64,000 bases of DNA, taken from contig NZ_CP084262.1 of the NCBI RefSeq assembly GCF_022879575.1, forward strand, positions 685,982-749,981, written 5' to 3'. The notes beneath the pieces are model-generated. The model had not been told where the DNA came from and searched no databases. It worked only from the letters and a program-made list of their open reading frames with translations. How positions within the stretch are numbered: position 1 is the stretch's first letter; each line of letters opens with the position of its first letter. Of this stretch, positions 45,133 through 53,823 are shown one piece after another. This DNA comes from Caballeronia sp. SL2Y3 (lineage in GTDB: Bacteria > Pseudomonadota > Gammaproteobacteria > Burkholderiales > Burkholderiaceae). The translations under genes were made by a program, and so were the position numbers.

Positions 45133-47475
45133 TCAAGGCCGCGCCTGCTGCCATTGAAGCACGGGATGCGTGGACCCCTTCGGCATTGCCCAGACACCGC
45201 CAGCCGGTATGTTCCAGTCCAGATAGTTGCCGACGTTGCTCATTTGCGCAGTCGTGAGCCCATTCGAGTTCGGCGGGACCGTGCCTGAGTTGGCGAAGGC
45301 GGCGCTAGTGCGCCCCGTTGCGTCGCGGTTCCAGTAGACGTTGTTATGTATCGCCCCTTCGTTGGTTGCAGCAATGCCGCCATACGGATCATCCGGAGGC
45401 CCGCCGCCTACGCTGCCAGTCGCAAACGACTCGTTTATGACACCAGTCGGCGTGTTGCTGTAGACGAGACCGCCGCCCCTATAGCCTCCGGCTCCGCCTG
45501 TGGCGTACGACTGCGTGATAAGCCCCGCGTTCGACGCGGCGAGGCCGCCCTGTACGCCGTGCGTGCCGCCGCCCACGCCGCCGGTGGCGAACGACTGCGT
45601 TATCGTTCCGTCGTTCGAACCCACAAGTCCACCGGATCCGCTCTGAGAACCGACACCCGCGCTACTCGACGAGCGTTCGATGAGTCCGTTGTTCTGGCCC
45701 ACGAGACCACCGTTGCCGAGGCCACCATAACTGCTTGTGCCTGCGTTCCCGGCGGTCGAGACATAGGCGACCGTGCCGTCGTTGCGGCCGGCCAAGATGC
45801 CGTACGCTGCATTCTCGGAGCCCGCCGCGTTGGCGTGCGTCATCTTCAAATTGCGCACCACGCCATTCGAGCCGATCACGCCGAACAAGCCCACATACTT
45901 GGAAAACGCTGGGCCTATAGTGCCGAGGCTGTCAATGGTGTGGCCAAAGCCGTCGAACTGGCCGGTGAACGATGCAGTCTCCGTCGGTCCGAGTGGCTGG
46001 AAGCCGGACCCGCCGGAGAAGATCGTGCTATGGCTCGCGCTTGCATCGATATCTCTACCAAGCGCGTAATTACCCGCCAAATTTTGCGAAACCTTGAGGA
46101 GATCCGCGTAGCTATTGATGAGCTTGTAGGCGGTAATCTGCGTGACCTGTCCGCTGTACGGCGCCGCGGTCCATCCGCTGTTGGTCAGCAGCGTACCGGG
46201 AGAAAAGCTCTGGTTTATGTCGAACAGCACGCTGACAATGCCGGTGCTTTTCGACCAGTCGATTGTGCCGCCGTTGATCACGCTGCCGCCCGTGTCGATG
46301 CCGCCCGCATCTGCGCGCAGGGCAAGACCGCCTGCACCCTTGTTCGTGATCGTCACCATCGGACCGATGCTGACGTTGCGCGTTGCGCCGAGCGTGAGCG
46401 AGCTGTTGCCGCTCCACTGGATGTTGCCTTGCACGGCGAGATCGGCGTTCGGCCCATTCGATTCCGCGCTCACGCTCGTGCCGGCGGTAAGCGAGCGCGA
46501 GAGACTGGCGGCGGTCGTGTCGTCGATGGTCAAGTTAGGCGCGCCGAGCGTCCACGTTCCTGCCCGGACCGTCGCGCCCGAAACGTCGAGCTGGCTGGCG
46601 CGGGTGTCGACGGCGCCCCCGCTGTGGTCGGCGTTCGTCGCCGCGATGCCGCCGGAGACGTGCACCGCGCCTTGGTCGGCCACAAGCCAGACGTGGCCGT
46701 CGCGCGTGGTAGTACCTGTCGCGCGAATTGCCGTAGTGTTACCCGCGAGCGCATAGACGTTCCCATCGGCGGCCTGGAGGCTCACCTGCGCCGCGGCAAT
46801 GGTGCCGGCGTTCACCGCTAGTCCGCTGCTGCCCGTTTGCACGAACACCTGCTGGCTTCCCGCAGAGTCCTGGAGCAACACTTGAGTGCCGGTGGCGAGC
46901 TCCGCCGTGCCTTGGGGCGCGTCTATCTGCCCACGGTTCACGGCGGCCGTCCGCGAAACGAGAATGACGTCGCCGCCCGAGGAAGCGATTCTGCCCAAGT
47001 TCACTACCATGCCCGCCCCGGTGCCCGCGAACGTCAGCGGCCCGCCCGCCGTGAACGCGTCGTTGCCGACGTCTAACGTCGAGGCGACGAAGCGGCCGCC
47101 GGTCGTCACCACGCCGCGGGGACCGACAAGCACTCCTTGAGGGTTAATCAAATACACGCTGCCGGTTGCGTTGAGCTGGCCGAGAATGACCGACGCTTCC
47201 CCGCCGGTGACCCGATTGAGCGTCGCGCCCGACCCGTTATTGAGTCGAACCTGCCGTCCGTCGCCGATCGAAAAGCTGGTCCAGTCGACTACGCCGCGAG
47301 AAGATGATTGATTGACGACGAGGGATTGCCCGCCGCCACTGATGGTCCCACAGCCCGCCACAAATCGCCCTCCGCTTGGCAGCGGCGGCGCTGCTTGGGC
47401 ATCAGCGCTGCCCAGGCAGACAACGAGCGGAACAAGAATCGAGAGAGGCCGAAGCCCGAGTCCATGATGCGCCAT
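45133..47475 (-). CDS. Filamentous haemagglutinin-like exoprotein (TPS domain plus GLUG repeats), paralogue 2
   Basis: A 780-residue TpsA-type protein. ATG 47475 has GGAGGG upstream. A short, standard signal peptide 'LSILVPLVVCLGSADAQA' is cleaved before APP. The TPS domain holds 'NQSSSRGVVDWTSFSIGDGR', 'GATLNRVTGGEASVILG' and 'SVYLINPQGVLVGPRG'. The middle part 'DWSKSTGIVSVLFDINQSFS' and 'AYKLINSYADLLKVSQNLAG' and the GLUG repeats ('GGLVGSNDGTITQSFATG') match the protein at 11499-13919 in order, and both end in 'NGLTTAQMS ... HPxLQWQ'. It differs by lacking the long basic N-region. No TpsB is in the window. Confidence 0.9.
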   Translation of the reverse strand: MAHHGLGLRPLSILVPLVVCLGSADAQAAPPLPSGGRFVAGCGTISGGGQSLVVNQSSSRGVVDWTSFSIGDGRQVRLNNGSGATLNRVTGGEASVILGQLNATGSVYLINPQGVLVGPRGVVTTGGRFVASTLDVGNDAFTAGGPLTFAGTGAGMVVNLGRIASSGGDVILVSRTAAVNRGQIDAPQGTAELATGTQVLLQDSAGSQQVFVQTGSSGLAVNAGTIAAAQVSLQAADGNVYALAGNTTAIRATGTTTRDGHVWLVADQGAVHVSGGIAATNADHSGGAVDTRASQLDVSGATVRAGTWTLGAPNLTIDDTTAASLSRSLTAGTSVSAESNGPNADLAVQGNIQWSGNSSLTLGATRNVSIGPMVTITNKGAGGLALRADAGGIDTGGSVINGGTIDWSKSTGIVSVLFDINQSFSPGTLLTNSGWTAAPYSGQVTQITAYKLINSYADLLKVSQNLAGNYALGRDIDASASHSTIFSGGSGFQPLGPTETASFTGQFDGFGHTIDSLGTIGPAFSKYVGLFGVIGSNGVVRNLKMTHANAAGSENAAYGILAGRNDGTVAYVSTAGNAGTSSYGGLGNGGLVGQNNGLIERSSSSAGVGSQSGSGGLVGSNDGTITQSFATGGVGGGTHGVQGGLAASNAGLITQSYATGGAGGYRGGGLVYSNTPTGVINESFATGSVGGGPPDDPYGGIAATNEGAIHNNVYWNRDATGRTSAAFANSGTVPPNSNGLTTAQMSNVGNYLDWNIPAGGVWAMPKGSTHPVLQWQQARP

Positions 47476-48139
47476 ATACCCTCCGTATCGATGCCGTTGT
47501 TTGCCGCAAAGCGGGCCGCGGATGGTAGTGCCGACAATGGAACCGATGCGCGGGGGGCGCGCCGATAGTAGCGCCGCCGTTCCATGTATTGTGTGGCGTT
47601 GCGCTCATTCGGAGGGGGAATGCAACCGCAGGCTTTGTCGGCGTTGATCGACATCAACGAAACAAGCAGAAAGGGAGCGCACTCCCGTACGGCATTCCAC
47701 GCGGTCGCCGCGGTGTACCTTCATACCGGCTCGGCTCTGACTTCGCGCGTCGCTGAGTTCATCCTTCATGGGACGAAAATGCCGGTCGAGAAGCGAGAAC
47801 ATGCTTCCTTGGCTCATTCCGTCCGCACAGGTTTTTTCGCACTGGTTCCGATTCGTCTCGAAACAACCGGTCGTGTGACGTCCCCTTGCGTCCTTTTTGT
47901 CCGGCCATCTGTTTTGTTTATCGGACGACGCGAACCGTCGCGTCGAAACCCGCCCGCAAGGCCGCGCCGGCCGGTCGTCCATCATCTTTGCTGCGTCCCA
48001 TCCCTCTGCGACTCATGGTTTACGCGCAGTACCGCGCGTGTTCACTGGCCCGTATCGTCCGCTCAAGTTATCGCAACACACCGGGCCGCGTGCATTCCAC
48101 GAGCGCCTGACTGCCCGCACCTCACGGAGCATCCTCGAC
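47476..48139. other. Intergenic region (664 bp) upstream of the gallate operon
   Basis: Divergent region between the second exoprotein gene and the gallate dioxygenase gene. One rightward ORF (from 47620, after GGAGGGGG) is open for about 230 codons but overlaps the dioxygenase start in another frame and encodes a composition-type protein with no recognisable features. The region must hold the operon promoter; no clear regulator site was recognised and no LysR-type gene is adjacent. Confidence 0.5.
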
Positions 48140-49441
48140 ATGGCCCGCATCATCGGTGGCATCGCCGCCTCGCACACGCCCACCATCGGCTTCGCATTCG
48201 ACAAGAACAAGCGCGACGACCCGGTCTGGGCGCCGATCTTCGAAAACTTCGCGCCGCTCGCGAAGTGGCTCGAAGAGAAGCGCCCCGATGTGATCCTGAC
48301 CATCTATAACGATCACGTCACCTCATTCTTCTTCGATCATTACTCGGCGTTCGCATTGGGCGTAGGTCCCGAATGGCACGTCGCGGACGAAGGCGGCGGC
48401 GCGCGCGATCTTCCGCCGATCAAGGGACATCCGGCGCTTGCCGCGCACATCGGCACCTCGCTGATGACCGACGAGTTCGACATGTCGTTCTTCCAGAACA
48501 AGGCGCTCGATCACGGCTGCTTCTCGCCGCTGTCGATGCTGTGCCCGCACAAGCCCGAATGGCCCGTGAAGATCGTGCCGCTGCAAATGGGCGTGCTGCA
48601 ATTGCCGATACCGAGCGCGCGACGCTTCTACAAGCTCGGTCAGGCGCTGCGCCGCGCCATCGAAAGCTATCCGGAAGACATCAAGGTCGCGATTCTCGCG
48701 ACGGGCGGTCTTTCGCATCAGGTGCATGGCGAACGCGCCGGCTTCAACAACACCGAATGGGACCAGCGTTTCCTCGATCTCTTCGAACGTGATCCCGAAC
48801 AACTCGCCGAGATGACGATCGCCGAATACGCGGAACTGGGCGGCTACGAGGGCGCGGAAGTCATCATGTGGCTGACCATGCGCGGCGCGCTGTCGTCCAG
48901 CGTGGTCTGCAAGCACCGCAGCTACTACTTGCCGTCGATGGCCGGCATCGCGACTGCCATCTACGAAGGCGAGGACAGCGAGACGAAGCCCGCGATCATC
49001 GAGCGGCATCGTCGGCGCATGGCGATCGAATTGACCGACGTCGAGAAGCTGCAAGGCACGTATCCGTTCAGCATCGAAACGGCGGTGCGCGCGTATCGCA
49101 TCAACGACTATCTGCATCGCATGGTGGAGCCCGCGCATCGCGAAGCCTTTCAGCAAGACCCGGAAGCGAGCTTTGAGGCCGCCGGTCTCAGCGAAGCAGA
49201 ACGCGACATGATCCGCCGCCGCGACTGGCGCGCGCTGCTGCATTACGGCGTGATCTTCTTCATGCTCGAAAAGCTCGGCGCGGTAACGGGCGTGTCGAAC
49301 CTGCACATCTATGCCGCCATGCGCGGCCAGACGCTCGAAGAATTCCAGAAGACGCGCAATGCGCCGGGCGCGCTGTATTCGGTCGCGGGCAAGGGCGGCG
49401 GCAAGCTCGACTGGGACAAGGCGGAGCAGGGCAAACAATAA
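48140..49441 (+). CDS. galA: Gallate dioxygenase (fused LigB/LigA-type extradiol dioxygenase)
   Basis: A 433-residue protein started at ATG 48140 (MARIIGGIAASH); the ORF continues upstream without support. The N-terminal LigB-type catalytic domain carries the expected iron-ligand His12 ('IAASHTPTIG') and His59 ('TIYNDHVTSFFFDH'), and the conserved 'ATGGLSHQVHGERAG'. The C-terminal about 120 residues ('LHRMVEPAHREAFQQDPEAS', 'WRALLHYGVIFFMLEKLGAV') are a LigA-type small subunit fused in cis, the hallmark of gallate dioxygenases GalA/DesB (about 420 residues). It opens gallate with O2 to 4-oxalomesaconate. First gene of the operon with transporter, hydratase and aldolase. Confidence 0.93.
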   Translation: MARIIGGIAASHTPTIGFAFDKNKRDDPVWAPIFENFAPLAKWLEEKRPDVILTIYNDHVTSFFFDHYSAFALGVGPEWHVADEGGGARDLPPIKGHPALAAHIGTSLMTDEFDMSFFQNKALDHGCFSPLSMLCPHKPEWPVKIVPLQMGVLQLPIPSARRFYKLGQALRRAIESYPEDIKVAILATGGLSHQVHGERAGFNNTEWDQRFLDLFERDPEQLAEMTIAEYAELGGYEGAEVIMWLTMRGALSSSVVCKHRSYYLPSMAGIATAIYEGEDSETKPAIIERHRRRMAIELTDVEKLQGTYPFSIETAVRAYRINDYLHRMVEPAHREAFQQDPEASFEAAGLSEAERDMIRRRDWRALLHYGVIFFMLEKLGAVTGVSNLHIYAAMRGQTLEEFQKTRNAPGALYSVAGKGGGKLDWDKAEQGKQ

Positions 49442-49466
49442 AACGATAAACGCACGGAGACATCAC

Positions 49467-50816
49467 ATGACTAGCGGCAGAACCATCGACATCAAGGCGT
49501 TCATCGACGAGCGGCCCATTTCCGCCTACCAGTGGCTGCTGGTGGCGCTGTGCTTTCTCGTCGTGACGGCCGACGGCATGGACGTGGCCATCATGGGCTT
49601 CGTCGCGCCGTCGATCATCGCGGACTGGCACATCTCGCGCCCCGCCTTCGGGCTCGTAATGAGCGCCGCGCCCATCGGACTCGTGATCGGCGCGCTGGCC
49701 GCCGGGCCGGCGTCGGACCGCATCGGAAGAAAAGGAGTCCTGATTACGTCGGTGTTCCTGTTCGGCGTGTTCACTATCGCCACGGCGTTCACCACAACGC
49801 CAACGAGCATGGCGTTGCTGCGCGTGCTGACGGGTATCGGCCTCGGCGCCGCGATGCCCAACACCACGACGCTGCTCTCCGAGTACGCGCCGCAACGCAA
49901 GCGCGCGCTGCTCATCACCATCATGTTCACGGGCTTCAATCTCGGCTCGGCGTTGATCGGCTTCGTCGCGGGCTGGCTCATTCCGACGCATGGCTGGCGT
50001 TCGGTGCTGATCTTCGGCGGCGGCCTGCCGCTCGTGCTGATTCCGCTGCAAATCTGGCTGCTGCCCGAATCGGCGCGTCTCCTGGCGGTGCGCGGCGCGA
50101 CCTCGCAAAAGATCGGCAAGGTGCTGGGCCGTGTGTGCGGCGCGCGCTTCACGGGCGATGAAACCTTCGTGTCGACCGAGCCGCCGCTGCCGACCAAGCG
50201 CCCCATCGGCGTGCTGTTCTCGCACGGCTACGGCCTTCTGACGGCGGCGCTGTGGGTGACGTACTTCATGGGCCTGCTCGTGATTTATCTGCTCACCGGC
50301 TGGCTGCCGACGCTGATGAAAGACGCCGGCCTCACGGTATCGGCGGCTGCCAACATCACGGCCATGTTCCAGATCGGCGGCACCATCGGCGCGATTATCG
50401 TCGGATGGATCATGGACCGCGTGCGCCCCGCGCCGGTCATCAGCGCAGCGTATCTCGGCGGCGCGGTGTGCGTGCTCGGGCTTGCGTGGATCGGTGCGCT
50501 GTCGTCGTCGCTCGCGGTTCTCGTGTTTGCCGCCGGCTTCTGCATGAGCGGCGCGCAAACGGGCCTCAACGCATTCGCGCCGGGCCGCTATCCGACGGTC
50601 GCGCGCGCCACCGGCGTGAGCTGGATGCTCGGCATGGGCCGCTTCGGCAGCATCTTCGGTTCCGCGTTCGGCGGCGCATTGCTCGGCCTCGGCTGGCAGT
50701 TCGGCGCCATCCTCGCGATGCTCGCTATTCCCGCGACGCTCGCAGGCATAGCCATTCTCGTCGCGCAGCGCAGCCGCACGGCCGATGCCGCCCCGCAGAC
50801 GACCGCTGCACATTGA
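49467..50816 (+). CDS. AAHS-family MFS aromatic acid:H+ symporter (probable gallate transporter)
   Basis: A 449-residue 12-helix transporter, start ATG 49467 with ACGGAG upstream. 'LVVTADGMDVAIMGFVAPSI' in helix 1 is the aromatic-acid motif (DGxD), and 'PASDRIGRKGVLI' between helices 2 and 3 is the MFS motif A. It resembles PcaK/GalT-type permeases. It lies 25 bases after the gallate dioxygenase gene, so gallate or a close relative is its probable substrate. Confidence 0.92.
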   Translation: MTSGRTIDIKAFIDERPISAYQWLLVALCFLVVTADGMDVAIMGFVAPSIIADWHISRPAFGLVMSAAPIGLVIGALAAGPASDRIGRKGVLITSVFLFGVFTIATAFTTTPTSMALLRVLTGIGLGAAMPNTTTLLSEYAPQRKRALLITIMFTGFNLGSALIGFVAGWLIPTHGWRSVLIFGGGLPLVLIPLQIWLLPESARLLAVRGATSQKIGKVLGRVCGARFTGDETFVSTEPPLPTKRPIGVLFSHGYGLLTAALWVTYFMGLLVIYLLTGWLPTLMKDAGLTVSAAANITAMFQIGGTIGAIIVGWIMDRVRPAPVISAAYLGGAVCVLGLAWIGALSSSLAVLVFAAGFCMSGAQTGLNAFAPGRYPTVARATGVSWMLGMGRFGSIFGSAFGGALLGLGWQFGAILAMLAIPATLAGIAILVAQRSRTADAAPQTTAAH

Positions 50817-50828
50817 TCGGGAGTACAG

Positions 50829-51854
50829 ATGATTATCGATATCCACGGCCATTACACGACCGCGCCCAAGGCGCTGGAGGCATGGCGCAACCGGCAGATC
50901 GCCGGCATCAAGAATCCGTCGGGGATGCCGCGTCCGTCCGAACTGCATATCAGCGACGACGAACTGCGCGAATCCATCGAAAGCAATCAGTTGCGGCTGA
51001 TGCGCGAGCGCGGGCTCGATCTCACCGTGTTCAGTCCGCGCGCGAGCTTCATGGCGCACCATATCGGCGACTTCGAGGTGTCGAGCACGTGGGCCGCGAT
51101 ATGCAATGAGCTGTGCTATCGCGTGAGCCAGCTCTTTCCGGACAGCTTCATTCCGGCGGCGATGCTTCCTCAGAGCCCCGGCGTCGATGCCGCGACGTGC
51201 ATTCCCGAGCTCGTGAAGTGCGTGGAGCAGTATGGCAATGTAGCGATCAATCTGAACCCGGACCCGTCCGGCGGACACTGGACGAGCCCGCCGCTTTCCG
51301 ACCGCTACTGGTACCCGATCTACGAAAAGATGGTCGAGTACGACATACCCGCGATGATCCATGTCAGCACGAGCTGCAACGCGTGCTTTCATACGACCGG
51401 CGCGCACTATCTGAACGCGGACACGACCGCGTTCATGCAGTGCCTCACGTCCGACCTGTTCCGCGATTTCCCGACGCTGCGCTTCGTGATTCCGCATGGC
51501 GGCGGCGCGGTGCCTTATCACTGGGGACGCTTCCGCGGGCTCGCGCAGGAACTGAAAAAGCCCTTGCTGAAGGATCATTTGCTGAACAACGTGTTCTTCG
51601 ACACATGCGTTTATCACCAGCCGGGCATCGACCTGCTCACGCGTGTGATACCCGTCGACAACATTCTCTTCGCCAGTGAAATGATCGGCGCGGTGCGCGG
51701 CATCGATCCGGAAACCGGGCACTATTTCGACGATACGAAGCGCTATATCGAAGCCGCTTCGATGCAGCCCGAAGCGCGCTACAAGATTTACGAAGGCAAC
51801 GCGCGCCGCGTGTATCCGCGCCTCGATGCGGCGCTCAAAGCAAAGGGACGATGA
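50829..51854 (+). CDS. ligJ: 4-oxalomesaconate hydratase (LigJ type, amidohydrolase family)
   Basis: A 341-residue protein, the exact length of LigJ. The N-terminal metal motif '[20 protein letters not shown]' has His6 and His8; further ligands are expected in '[11 protein letters not shown]' and '[19 protein letters not shown]' (Glu). '[18 protein letters not shown]' is also typical. It hydrates 4-oxalomesaconate to 4-carboxy-4-hydroxy-2-oxoadipate in the gallate and protocatechuate 4,5-cleavage routes. It starts 12 bases after the transporter and overlaps the aldolase gene by 4 bases (ATGA). Confidence 0.92.
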   Translation: MIIDIHGHYTTAPKALEAWRNRQIAGIKNPSGMPRPSELHISDDELRESIESNQLRLMRERGLDLTVFSPRASFMAHHIGDFEVSSTWAAICNELCYRVSQLFPDSFIPAAMLPQSPGVDAATCIPELVKCVEQYGNVAINLNPDPSGGHWTSPPLSDRYWYPIYEKMVEYDIPAMIHVSTSCNACFHTTGAHYLNADTTAFMQCLTSDLFRDFPTLRFVIPHGGGAVPYHWGRFRGLAQELKKPLLKDHLLNNVFFDTCVYHQPGIDLLTRVIPVDNILFASEMIGAVRGIDPETGHYFDDTKRYIEAASMQPEARYKIYEGNARRVYPRLDAALKAKGR

Positions 51855-52540
51855 ATATGGTTGAACTCGGAGTGGTCTATCGAAACATCCATCGCGCCGA
51901 TGGCGACGCAGCGGCGAAGCTCGGCGCGCTCGGCTCGGCCACGGTTCACGAAGCGATGGGCCGCGTCGGCCTGATGAAGCCGTACATGCGCCCGATATAC
52001 GTTGGCGCGCAAGCGAGCGGCACGGCCGTGACGGTGCTCTTGCAACCCGGCGACAACTGGATGCTGCACGTCGCAGCCGAACAGATACAGCCGGGCGATA
52101 TCGTCGTGGCCGCATGCACGACCGACAGCACCGATGGCTTCTTCGGCGATCTGCTCGCGACGAGCTTCAAGGCGCGTGGCGCGCGGGCGCTCGTCATCGA
52201 CGGCGGCGTGCGCGACGTGCGCGTGCTGACCGGGATGGGCTTCCCCGTCTGGAGCAAGGCCATTTCGGCGAAGGGCACGGTCAAGGCGACGCTCGGCTCG
52301 GTCAACGTTCCGGTCGTGTGCGCGGGCGCGTGGGTCACGCCGGGCGATGTGATCGTCGCGGATGATGACGGCGTGGTCGTCGTGCCGTCGGCATCGGCGC
52401 AAAAGGTGCTCGAAAAGGCTACGGCACGCGAGGCGCTCGAAGAGGAGAAGCGCGCGAAGCTGGCAAGCGGCGTGCTCGGCCTCGACATGTACAGCATGCG
52501 CGAGCCGCTGCAACGCGCGGGCCTGCGCTATATCGACTGA
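51851..52540 (+). CDS. ligK: 4-carboxy-4-hydroxy-2-oxoadipate aldolase (LigK/GalC type)
   Basis: A 229-residue class II pyruvate aldolase of the RraA-like superfamily. '[20 protein letters not shown]' and '[20 protein letters not shown]' surround the phosphate/pyruvate site; '[20 protein letters not shown]' holds the conserved Arg and Asp (GG-x-R-D) that bind pyruvate and Mg. It splits the hydroxy-oxoadipate to pyruvate and oxaloacetate, the last step of gallate breakdown. It is coupled to the hydratase (ATGA overlap); ATG 51857 is an alternative start. Confidence 0.92.
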   Translation: MNMVELGVVYRNIHRADGDAAAKLGALGSATVHEAMGRVGLMKPYMRPIYVGAQASGTAVTVLLQPGDNWMLHVAAEQIQPGDIVVAACTTDSTDGFFGDLLATSFKARGARALVIDGGVRDVRVLTGMGFPVWSKAISAKGTVKATLGSVNVPVVCAGAWVTPGDVIVADDDGVVVVPSASAQKVLEKATAREALEEEKRAKLASGVLGLDMYSMREPLQRAGLRYID

Positions 52541-53256
52541 TGCAAGGATTCGCGATGCACGACACCGCCGCGCCGATCACGGTCATTTCCTCGATGGCGA
52601 CACGCCAGGTCCTGAACGATCTCGCCGACGTCTACATTCAGCGAGCCGGGCAGCGCGTGACGATCGAATCGGTGGGCGGCGTGGCGGCGGCACGACGTAT
52701 TGAGGATAACGAAGTATTCGAGATCGTGGTGCTCGCGTCGGACGTCATCGCGCGCCTTGCCGAGGCCGGGCTCGTGGATGCGACAAGCCGCGTAGGTATC
52801 GCGCGTTCGGGCATTGCGGTGGCGGTGGCGGCTGGCGCGGCGCGTCCTTCGATCGACAGCGGCGCAGCCGTGCGCGAGGCCGTGCTTGCTGCGCGAAGTA
52901 TCGGCTATTCGACGGGACCGAGCGGCGCGCACCTCTTGCGCTTGTTCGAAGGATGGGGCATTGCGGACGCGATCGGTTCGCGCATCGTGCAGGCGCCGCC
53001 GGGCGTCGCGGTCGGCACGCTCATCGCGCGCGGCGAAGTCGAGCTGGGCTTTCAGCAGATGAGCGAGCTGATCGGCGTGGCTGGCGTGGACATCGTCGGT
53101 CCGTTGCCGGACGACGTTCAGGCGCTGACCGTGTTCGAAGGCGCCGTGTGCGCGACAGCCCGCGCGCCGGTCGAATCGAGAGCCTTGCTGGCGTTCATGG
53201 CCGCGCCCGAGAACGATGAAATCAGGCGGCGGTATGGAATGGAGCCTGCGCGGTAG
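52540..53256 (+). CDS. ModA-like substrate-binding-fold protein without signal peptide
   Basis: A 238-residue protein (233 if the ATG at 52555, which has AAGGA upstream, is the start). Its first ATG overlaps the aldolase stop (TGATG). The sequence follows a molybdate-binding-protein (PBP type II) fold: 'ITVISSMATRQVLNDLADVY', 'IVVLASDVIARLAEAGLVDA', 'IGYSTGPSGAHLLRLFEGWG' and 'GEVELGFQQMSELIGVAGVD'. There is no signal peptide, so it is cytoplasmic. Proteins like this accompany PCA 4,5-cleavage or gallate operons in some proteobacteria, role uncertain. The 4-oxalomesaconate tautomerase expected in this pathway is not otherwise encoded here. Confidence 0.85.
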   Translation: MQGFAMHDTAAPITVISSMATRQVLNDLADVYIQRAGQRVTIESVGGVAAARRIEDNEVFEIVVLASDVIARLAEAGLVDATSRVGIARSGIAVAVAAGAARPSIDSGAAVREAVLAARSIGYSTGPSGAHLLRLFEGWGIADAIGSRIVQAPPGVAVGTLIARGEVELGFQQMSELIGVAGVDIVGPLPDDVQALTVFEGAVCATARAPVESRALLAFMAAPENDEIRRRYGMEPAR

Positions 53257-53823
53257 TAATTCTTGAAACAAGGCGGACGGCGCGCAATTGATGGCGTCGG
53301 CGCGAGGCAATATTTGGCGATGCTTACGCCTTAAGAAAATCGGCTCTAAAACAAATTGACTCGCGACATAAAAAACATAATAAGTAGCGGCCATCTTTCG
53401 CGCGGTTTCGGGTATGCCAATCAATCTTGATTGCGGTTGATACCCGGCAGAGATGTCATCCGAAGCGCTCACGGACCTACGCCTAATTTAGGCGATATCC
53501 TATTTACAACGCGGTTAAACGCAAAATTGCTGCCGCACCGAACCCTTAACGCTTCAGTTCGATGCGTTTCTTAGCTTTCAGAGCCCCCCAATTCGTAAAA
53601 CAGTGTTATCTGAAACATTGTTTCGAAGTCCATCTATATCCCTTGCGCCGTCTTTATCGCCTCTATAGGATTCGTTCCCATTCGCGGAGTCTGGATATTT
53701 TTAGCGAAAAGAAACCCGGACAAATAACAGGGTTCGAGGCAGATAACTGCCAACGGTGATGTTGCAACACGCTATTCAATGCGCGCAGTCGGCGTCGAAT
53801 AGCCAGGCGTCAAGGATAATTCT
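53257..53823. other. AT-rich regulatory region upstream of the capsule cluster (567 bp)
   Basis: A markedly lower-GC block between the gallate operon and the polysaccharide cluster. It contains no supported gene (the ORF at 53562-53759 has no ribosome-binding site or features) and probably carries the cluster's promoters and a long 5' leader. A candidate sigma-70 promoter is at 53356-53383. Confidence 0.6.
53356..53383 (+). promoter_or_regulatory. Candidate sigma-70 promoter of the capsule cluster
   Basis: TTGACT (53356-53361) and TAATAA (53378-53383) are separated by 16 bases in A-rich DNA. The first gene starts about 440 bases downstream, so the leader would be long; other promoters closer in are possible. 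Confidence 0.45.

Noticed and set aside
47897..48139. N-terminal extension of gallate dioxygenase
   Set aside because: Family members begin at MARIIGG with His12; the extra 81 codons are low-complexity.
47584..48309. Possible gene upstream of the gallate dioxygenase with a strong GGAGGGGG site
   Set aside because: The site is too close to the ATG, the product has no recognisable features and its 3' end overlaps the dioxygenase in another frame.
49260..52115. 951-codon open frame on the minus strand across the gallate operon
   Set aside because: It is a composition shadow: Arg/His/Ala-rich, no domains, and it lies antisense to four clearly identified genes.
53562..53759. 65-codon ORF in the capsule leader
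   Set aside because: No ribosome-binding site, no domain, AT-rich composition unlike coding DNA here.
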